Source of the DNA: JAMOAW01 sp039908535 | GTDB lineage: Bacteria > Pseudomonadota > Magnetococcia > Magnetococcales > JADFZT01 | Assembly: GCA_039908535.1 (NCBI GenBank) | Contig: JAMOAW010000088.1 | Span: 1-10,488 of the forward strand | Length of the DNA stretch: 10,488 bases | Direction of reading: 5' to 3' | Shown here: positions 5,759-10,488 of the stretch, one piece after another | How the letters are laid out: every line of letters starts with the position of its first letter | Position numbering within the stretch: position 1 is the stretch's first letter | Made by a program: the position numbers and the translations under genes | Notes under the pieces: model-generated | Database searches by the model: none | What the model was told of the DNA's origin: nothing | The model's input: the letters and a program-made list of their open reading frames with translations, nothing else

Positions 5759-7849
5759 CTAAAAACGTTCTACCCATCTACGTAACAGTTGAACCCCGTT
5801 TTTTGGAGGGGTGTATCCATAACGCAACATCATGTATAAACGGGTGATTTGGTGAATCTCTTTTTCTTTGTCAGGACAGTGCCGACAGGCGCGATCGGCC
5901 AAATCTTGCGAACCTTCATAATCTTGTCCTAAAACACCCCGTTTTTCCAGTCGAAGACGAAATTGTCGATACAGTTGAACCACAGGATCGACTTTTTTTT
6001 GCTTTTGGCGGAACATAAAAAGGGCAATAAACGCGAAAAGCCCCCCGACTATTCCCCCCATGGCCATCGCCATTTCCAAATAAGTGACTGTGCCTAAACC
6101 CATTTGCAACAAAAACCGCTCCTGTAATCCAACGCCATAGCCCACGACCCACTGATTCCAACCATTGTCCACCCAATCCCACGTGGTCCAAACAAAATTT
6201 CGCCAAGGATGACCTGGAGGCAAGATAAATGGGATAGGGTCATTTTCCGGGACGGAATCGGCAAAATTCTCCTGTTCTACACGTTCTGGGGCCACCGCAG
6301 CGGTGGGATCCACCCGCACCCATCCTTCTCCTGCCAACCAAACTTCAGACCAAGCATGGGCATCGGCCAGACGTACCGTCACATGTTGACCCCAGGGGTT
6401 TCGGGTCCCCCCTTGATATCCGATCACCACCCGCGCCGGAATTTGAGCGGCGCGCATTAAAAAGGTAAAAGCCGACGCAAAATGTTCGCAGAAACCGCGC
6501 CGACTGTCGAACAGAAAACGGTCCATTTGGTCATGTTTGGATAACTTTTCTGGTTTCATGGTGTAATAGAATGGCTCTTCACGAAAAAAAGTCAACGCCT
6601 GTTGGATCACCTCGGTATCAGAATGACTTTTTTCTCGCCACGCCAGGGCCAGAGCGCGGGTGCGAGGATTGGCCACTTTGGGCAGTTGTAAGGCCCATTT
6701 TTGCTCTTGAGCGGACAGCTCTAAACCAGCCTGATAGTGTATAGCCGAACTGGCCTCATATCGGCGCACGGTGGTGATGGGGTGTTTGGTGCGAATTTGC
6801 CAATCATGCCTTAAAATGGCATCGTTCGGCAATGTAACAGGGAGATCGAGAGCAAAAAGCCAGGGGGTTGGGCTTGGTTCCTGGGTGATCGTATATCGAT
6901 AGAGAGGGCCCGTGGAAAAGATTTCGGCAGGTGTCATAGAGTCCATGTCTTGGAGAGAACGCCACTCTCCATCGTGTAAGGTCCATAAGACCAAACCGCG
7001 CCAATACCGAGCGGCTGGCGGTGGCAAATCCCCTTGAAAGGTCACTCGAAAGACTACCTTGTTTGAATGAATGATTTGGTCAATCGAACCAAAAGAGAGA
7101 GATTCAGAAAGTCCAGTTATGGCATGGCTGGATAAAGCATCGGCTGGCAGACCCCACAAAGGGGTGTGAATTCGAGGAAAAAGAATAAACAATGCGAGCA
7201 TGACTGGCAACGCTTGGGTTAACAAAATTCCAGTCAGCCGAAGAATGCGTTGTTGTCCCAGTTGTGGATGGGCAAGTGCAATCAATATTGCCAGTAAACA
7301 CGATACCAAACAAACCGTATAGAGTCCCATCCAAATAGATTGTGAATATAAAAAATGGGTCATAGCCAAAAAATTGGCCAACAACAGGATGACCAATGGA
7401 TCGCGACGGGTTTTAAACTCCCAAAGTTTCAAAAATAACATGCCTGTCAGCAGGGCAATGCCAGGATTTTGACCAAAGATAGAGCGATATTCGTGCAATA
7501 CCAGAAACAAAATTCCCATAACCACCAGCAGACGCAACCAAATAGAGGCGTTTGGCGCGTGACCTGTTTTCCAAACTATCCCCCCCCATCCAATCGCCAA
7601 AGTAGCGATGATCATTCCGAGTGTCCGTGGAAAATGGGCAAAATGGGGTAAGGCGGTTAACAACAACGTCCCCAACAACCAGAGCATCACCCAAGGCGGT
7701 GCCAACGATTCGGAAAAATTTTTAATTATTAAAAAAAAGAGGGGGTCTGGAGGATTCATCCCCCAGGGTTTGGCTTTTAATCTTTTTTGCGAGACATCAA
7801 CACGCCCAGGGTGAAAGTTCTCTTGGCGAGAGATAAAAAATTTGAACAT
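5759..7849 (-). CDS. TgpA-like membrane transglutaminase (DUF3488 / transglutaminase core / DUF4129)
   Basis: The protein is about 696 aa from the ATG at 7849, which follows GGGGGAG by 10 bases; the frame opens 10 codons earlier at a TTG that overlaps the preceding gene. Numbering from that TTG, hydrophobic helices span ~64-80, 87-103, 115-130, 139-175, 182-202 and 216-234, followed by a periplasmic region. The transglutaminase core carries C464 (RRGFCEHFASAF), H508 (RLADAHAWSEVW) and D524 (WVRVDPTAA). A last membrane helix (~603-623) precedes a cytoplasmic DUF4129-like tail (PVVQLYRQFRLRLEKRG...RLYMMLRYGYTP). The catalytic triad is intact. The family acts in the inner membrane, with its active site in the periplasm; its member TgpA is essential in Pseudomonas aeruginosa, but the substrate is unclear. 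It is third in a MoxR-DUF58-TgpA cluster. Odd feature: residues ~32-56 are encoded by a palindromic repeat. Confidence 0.9.
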   Translation of the reverse strand: MFKFFISRQENFHPGRVDVSQKRLKAKPWGMNPPDPLFFLIIKNFSESLAPPWVMLWLLGTLLLTALPHFAHFPRTLGMIIATLAIGWGGIVWKTGHAPNASIWLRLLVVMGILFLVLHEYRSIFGQNPGIALLTGMLFLKLWEFKTRRDPLVILLLANFLAMTHFLYSQSIWMGLYTVCLVSCLLAILIALAHPQLGQQRILRLTGILLTQALPVMLALFILFPRIHTPLWGLPADALSSHAITGLSESLSFGSIDQIIHSNKVVFRVTFQGDLPPPAARYWRGLVLWTLHDGEWRSLQDMDSMTPAEIFSTGPLYRYTITQEPSPTPWLFALDLPVTLPNDAILRHDWQIRTKHPITTVRRYEASSAIHYQAGLELSAQEQKWALQLPKVANPRTRALALAWREKSHSDTEVIQQALTFFREEPFYYTMKPEKLSKHDQMDRFLFDSRRGFCEHFASAFTFLMRAAQIPARVVIGYQGGTRNPWGQHVTVRLADAHAWSEVWLAGEGWVRVDPTAAVAPERVEQENFADSVPENDPIPFILPPGHPWRNFVWTTWDWVDNGWNQWVVGYGVGLQERFLLQMGLGTVTYLEMAMAMGGIVGGLFAFIALFMFRQKQKKVDPVVQLYRQFRLRLEKRGVLGQDYEGSQDLADRACRHCPDKEKEIHQITRLYMMLRYGYTPPKNGVQLLRRWVERF
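7709..7790 (+). repeat. Palindromic repeat element, copy 3 (internally deleted, inside a coding region)
   Basis: This segment of about 82 bp starts TTCGGAAAAATT, like the left end of copies 1 and 2. It lacks the first G-rich hairpin and runs through TTAAAAAAAAGAGGGGGTCT, a GGGATTCATCCCCC-type stem with one broken pair, then GGGTTTGGCTTTTAATC. It stops at a degenerate TTTTTTGC with the terminal hairpin missing. It lies wholly within the 5' coding part of the transglutaminase gene and keeps that frame open. Confidence 0.75.
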
Positions 7850-7865
7850 TGAGTTATTTCTCCCC

Positions 7866-8864
7866 CTATTCTCGCCCAAAGAGAGCCAACGCCTTTAACA
7901 CTTGGCGATCGTGGTGTTCTCCACGGTCAGGAGGCAGCGTGATGCCAGGCAAACGCAGGCCATAGAACCAACCACCGCTGCGGGCTTCGATCACCCACCG
8001 GGTTAGGCGAGCCAAACGGGCCTCGGTCTCCATACCAGTTAAAAAATCCCAATCCAACCAAACTTGATCCACCCCCCCAGCGTGAAATTGTTTGATCAAT
8101 AATTTATCCTGGCGTGCAGCGGCCTTCCAGTGGATTTTTTTAGGAGAATCGCCCATTTGATAGTCACGTAAACCCGAAAAATCATCACCTCCATCCCCTT
8201 CACCGGTACCCATTCCCGTTAAAAAGTGGCTTGATAAAGGGGGAAGCGGTCCAGACTCTGGTTTGGGATAGACCAGACAGCGGGCTTCAAATAATGCCGG
8301 CGCCCACGCAAAGATCAATCCCAGAGGGTAACGGGTCCAAATTTGTATTCGTCCCAAAGGGTGCCAGCCCCGTTTGTGCGTTGATATCGGTAGCGATACC
8401 CAAGTTTGACTCTCAGGCTCCAATAGAGGCACTTCACAATCCAATATCGGGGTCGAGGAGGGTTCCAAAGAGGTGAGATAAATGGCTGGTCGTACCCGTC
8501 CAGGAGGGGTCGTCAATTGAATGGGAAACAGGGCCGATTGGCCCATAAAAACTGGTTCAGCCATACCAACCCGGAGCGTCAACCCAGACAGGTTGGCAAA
8601 AGTGTGTAAAATAGAGACAAAAAAAGTACCTCCCAACAAAAAGGTCAGCACAAATCCCAAGCTAAGATTATAATTTAAAGATCCAACCAGCATGGATAAA
8701 AAAACCAATCCAAATACAAAACCAAAGCGGTCGGGAAGGATAAAAATACGGCGTCGATCTAAAACGATCTGCCGAGATTCCGTGCGTATGTGGCGGTATA
8801 AAAATCCCCGCAAACGTTCTCTTATTCTCCGGGTTGTTTTTTTATGATGGATCGTTTGCGTCAT
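7866..8864 (-). CDS. DUF58 domain membrane protein
   Basis: The protein has 332 aa. A basic N-terminus (HHKKTTRRIRERLRG) is followed by two close hydrophobic helices (~46-61 and 67-86), a beta-rich middle, and the diagnostic DUF58 segment GDDFSGLRDYQMGDSPKKIH at 226-245 followed by WKAAAR (246-251). A von Willebrand-A-like fold is expected C-terminal to it (VDQVWLDWDF at ~265). DUF58 proteins almost always accompany MoxR ATPases and transglutaminase-like proteins and are thought to be their membrane-associated partner; the biochemical role is not settled. The ATG at 8864 lies 11 bp after the MoxR stop with only a weak ribosome site, which suggests translational coupling. The gene ends 16 bp before the TgpA-like start and carries that gene's ribosome site at its end. 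Confidence 0.92.
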   Translation of the reverse strand: MTQTIHHKKTTRRIRERLRGFLYRHIRTESRQIVLDRRRIFILPDRFGFVFGLVFLSMLVGSLNYNLSLGFVLTFLLGGTFFVSILHTFANLSGLTLRVGMAEPVFMGQSALFPIQLTTPPGRVRPAIYLTSLEPSSTPILDCEVPLLEPESQTWVSLPISTHKRGWHPLGRIQIWTRYPLGLIFAWAPALFEARCLVYPKPESGPLPPLSSHFLTGMGTGEGDGGDDFSGLRDYQMGDSPKKIHWKAAARQDKLLIKQFHAGGVDQVWLDWDFLTGMETEARLARLTRWVIEARSGGWFYGLRLPGITLPPDRGEHHDRQVLKALALFGRE

Positions 8865-8875
8865 AAAGAGACTCT

Positions 8876-9787
8876 TTAAGGTATTGGGACAGAGTGAAGC
8901 AACAGAGTTGACGCATCCATGCTGCTACCCATCGCGCAACCCAATCGATGGGCGGTCACCGCTGGCAATACCCTTTGCAGATCTTCCGGCAGCACCGACC
9001 GACGATCCTCTAAAAAGGCATGGGCTTTGGCGCAATGGAGCAATGCCAAACCCGAACGGGGAGAGAGCCCCGACTGAAAACGGTCTGGTTGGCGAGAAAA
9101 GGCCAGCAAGGCTTGTAAATAATCCAGCAAAGCAGGAGAGGCGTATACCTTTGCTGCCTCATGTTGCAGCATTTCCAACTCCCCTTGCTGTAAACAGGGT
9201 TGCAGATGCTCTAATAACAGACGCCGATCCTCTCCTAGCAGCAGCTCTCGTTCGGCTTGAAAGTCGGGATAACCCAGATGTAAACGCATTAAAAAGCGGT
9301 CAAGTTGGGATTGAGGCAATGGAAATGTGCCCACTTGATGACCTGCATTTTGGGTCGCAATCACAAAAAAAGGTCGCGGCAAAGCTCGCGTTTGACCATC
9401 CACCGTCACTTGCCCCTCTGCCATGGCCTCTAATAAGGCACTTTGCGCCTTGGGAGTGGCCCGATTGATCTCATCGGCCAGTACCAGTTGCGAAAAAATG
9501 GGGCCTGGATGAAAACGAAAAAGGCCTTCTTGTCGGTCAAAAACTGAAACACCCAAAATATCGGCGGGTAGAAGGTCAGAAGTAAATTGAATGCGTTGAA
9601 ATTGCACTCCCAACACCAAAGCTAAAGCATGGGCCAACGTAGTTTTTCCCACCCCAGGATCGTCCTCTATAAGTAAATGACCACGGGCAAGCAGGCAGAC
9701 AATAGCGAGATGAATGGCGTGTTTTTTTCCAAGAATAACCTCTCCAACTTTGTTGGCGATTTGTTGGAGAAGGTGACGAGAGGTCAT
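8876..9787 (-). CDS. MoxR-family AAA+ ATPase
   Basis: The protein has 303 aa, the normal length for the family. Walker A is DDPGVGKTT (42-50; K48), Walker B is LVLADEIN (101-108; D105, E106), followed by the family signature RATPKAQSALLEAMAEGQVT (109-128). Sensor 1 is IATQN (N147), followed by FPLPQSQLDRF (155-165), and the sensor-2 region is LSPRSGLAL (241-249). MoxR proteins are cytoplasmic chaperone-like ATPases that mature or activate protein complexes, typically with VWA or DUF58 partners, which fits the two genes downstream. Two small departures from the family are E-D-D-P-G in place of the common E-G-V-P-G before Walker A, and NAGHQVGTF in place of N-P-I-E-Q-E-G-T-Y. The start ATG at 9787 lacks a strong ribosome site; it opens the cluster. 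Confidence 0.95.
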   Translation of the reverse strand: MTSRHLLQQIANKVGEVILGKKHAIHLAIVCLLARGHLLIEDDPGVGKTTLAHALALVLGVQFQRIQFTSDLLPADILGVSVFDRQEGLFRFHPGPIFSQLVLADEINRATPKAQSALLEAMAEGQVTVDGQTRALPRPFFVIATQNAGHQVGTFPLPQSQLDRFLMRLHLGYPDFQAERELLLGEDRRLLLEHLQPCLQQGELEMLQHEAAKVYASPALLDYLQALLAFSRQPDRFQSGLSPRSGLALLHCAKAHAFLEDRRSVLPEDLQRVLPAVTAHRLGCAMGSSMDASTLLLHSVPIP

Positions 9788-9857
9788 AAGCGCGTCTTTC
9801 TATCTGGATCTTTTATTTTATGAATATATTTAGATTCCGTTTCGATCGACCGAATTG

Positions 9858-9886
9858 AATATTTTGTAAAACTCGGAAGCGGTCAA
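9858..9886 (-). promoter_or_regulatory. Candidate promoter for the MoxR-DUF58-TgpA cluster
   Basis: In the 108-bp gap between the coiled-coil gene and MoxR, the minus strand carries TTGACC (9881-9886), a 17-bp spacer and AATATT (9858-9863): 5/6 and 4/6 matches to sigma70 hexamers. This leaves a leader of about 65-70 nt before the MoxR ATG. No terminator-like hairpin with a T tract is visible after the coiled-coil gene, so read-through from upstream is also possible. Confidence 0.35.
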
Positions 9887-9895
9887 AGAGGAATT

Positions 9896-10488
9896 TTAAT
9901 GTACTTCAGAGGAATCCGTTGATTCAGTGGCTTGAGAATTGCTGCGACATTTTCCCCTAGGGCGACGCGGTTTATCGGAACCATCTGAGTTGCTCTCTTC
10001 ACGACAAGAATCTGTGCTGGGTTGTGTTTTTTCCTCTTGTTTTTGTATTGTTTTTTCCTCTTGCCTTTGTTTTCGTATTTCCTCTTGTTTTTGCATCTCT
10101 TCTTGTTTCAATCTTTGCATCTCTTCTTGTTTCAATCTTTGCATCTCTTCTTGTTTTTGTCTCTGAATCTCTTCTTGTTTCAATCTTTGCATCTCTTCTT
10201 GTTTTTGTCTCTGAATCTCTTCCTGTTTTTGTCTCTGAATCTCTTCCTGTTTCAATCTTTGCATCTCTTCTTGTTTTTGTCTCTGAATCTCTTCTTGTTT
10301 CAATCTTTGCATCTCTTCTTGTTTTTGTCTCTGAATCTCTTCCTGTTTCAATCTTTGCATCTCTTCTTGTTTTTGTCTCTGAATCTCTTCTTGTTTCAAT
10401 CTTTGAATCTCTTCTTGTTTTTGTCTCTGAATCTCTTCCTGTTTTTGTCTCTGAATCTCTTCCTGTTTTTGTCTCTGAATCTCTTCTT
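9896..10488 (-). CDS. Repetitive octapeptide coiled-coil/helical protein, C-terminal part (N-terminus outside window)
   Basis: The frame is open through the right edge, so the N-terminus is missing; the TTG at 10399 is a Leu codon inside the repeat, not a start. At least 196 residues are visible. About 16 copies of an octapeptide of the form [Q/L]-K-Q-E-E-[I/M]-Q-R run without interruption to about 10091, followed by degenerate units (KQEEIRKQRQEEKTIQKQEE). The tail is Ser/Arg-rich and polar (PSTDSCREESNSDGSDKPRR, then PRGKCRSNSQATESTDSSEVH split around two Cys) and ends in EVH. The array should form a long, highly charged helix. An 8-residue period does not match a simple heptad, so a single stable alpha-helix or an irregular coiled coil is as likely as a canonical dimer. 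No family or function is recognised; structural or spacer roles are plausible. Its stop lies 108 bp before MoxR. Confidence 0.75.
   Translation of the reverse strand, partial: EEIQRQKQEEIQRQKQEEIQRQKQEEIQRLKQEEIQRQKQEEMQRLKQEEIQRQKQEEMQRLKQEEIQRQKQEEMQRLKQEEIQRQKQEEIQRQKQEEMQRLKQEEIQRQKQEEMQRLKQEEMQRLKQEEMQKQEEIRKQRQEEKTIQKQEEKTQPSTDSCREESNSDGSDKPRRPRGKCRSNSQATESTDSSEVH
10091..10488 (-). repeat. 24-bp tandem repeat array (in-frame minisatellite)
   Basis: At least 398 bp of tandem 24-bp units encode the octapeptide above, continuing past the right edge. Two unit types (encoding ...IQRQ and ...MQRL) alternate over much of the array, giving a 48-bp higher-order period, with a run of pure IQRQ-type units at the right edge and MQRL-type units near 10100-10150. 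Codon choice is nearly identical from unit to unit, indicating recent expansion. The coding strand is almost entirely purine (A/G with sparse C/T). Confidence 0.9.

Noticed and set aside
8884..9468. 194-codon plus-strand ORF opposite the MoxR gene
   Set aside because: It is an antisense shadow of a gene with intact Walker A, Walker B and sensor motifs, with no recognisable protein features of its own.
9939..10166. Plus-strand Cys-rich ORF (CISSCFNL repeats)
   Set aside because: It is the antisense translation of the 24-bp repeat array and has no independent support.
10091..10488. CRISPR array
   Set aside because: The 24-bp units are directly contiguous with no spacers and encode a continuous octapeptide, so this is a coding minisatellite.

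Overview
The window is about 10.5 kb of a Gram-negative, AT-leaning bacterial chromosome. Secretion signals, a TgpA-type inner-membrane transglutaminase cluster and the genome style suggest a proteobacterium. The mix of long TPR proteins, a repetitive coiled-coil protein and many palindromic intergenic elements reminds me of Magnetococcales-like alphaproteobacteria, but that is an impression from memory and nothing here proves it. Apart from an insertion-sequence end at the left edge, every convincing gene lies on the minus strand, so the window reads biologically from right to left.

From right to left the layout is as follows. (1) 10488-9896: the C-terminal part of a protein built from a perfect octapeptide repeat (24-bp DNA unit), with a basic/Ser-rich tail. 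(2) 9787-5759: a tight three-gene cluster, MoxR AAA+ ATPase, DUF58 membrane protein and TgpA-like transglutaminase, with gaps of 11 and 16 bp. It is a known kind of module for envelope or periplasmic protein maturation, with a possible promoter at 9858-9886. (3) 5538-4573: a two-gene unit with a 12-bp gap, made of a Lys/Ser/Pro-rich putative lipoprotein and a 102-residue protein of unknown function. (4) 4397-3990: a small exported all-helical protein under its own strong-looking promoter, which overlaps a Fur-box-like/palindromic site. (5) 3769-3512: a weak small ORF or gene remnant. (6) 3469-1496: a protein with ten exact 34-residue TPRs fused to a LicD/fukutin-type domain, followed by an IspD-family cytidylyltransferase (1405-725). 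This pair suggests a CDP-activated polyol- or choline-phosphate decoration pathway. (7) 727-1: the right end of an IS3-family insertion sequence, with the 3' part of its transposase and a terminal inverted repeat. The IS tip forms the stop codon of the cytidylyltransferase gene.

The most unusual feature is a family of short, structured, MITE- or REP-like palindromic elements, present in at least four copies (about 1427-1525, 3829-3982, 5560-5755 and 7709-7790). They carry GC hairpins preserved by compensatory changes. They also interact with coding sequence: one internally deleted copy is translated in frame within the N-terminus of the transglutaminase, and one supplies the C-terminus and stop codon of the TPR-LicD protein. 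The arm carries a Shine-Dalgarno-like GAAGGG next to an ATG, so copies landing upstream of genes could also supply translation starts. Two full copies in inverted orientation bracket the lipoprotein, 102-aa and exported-helical genes.
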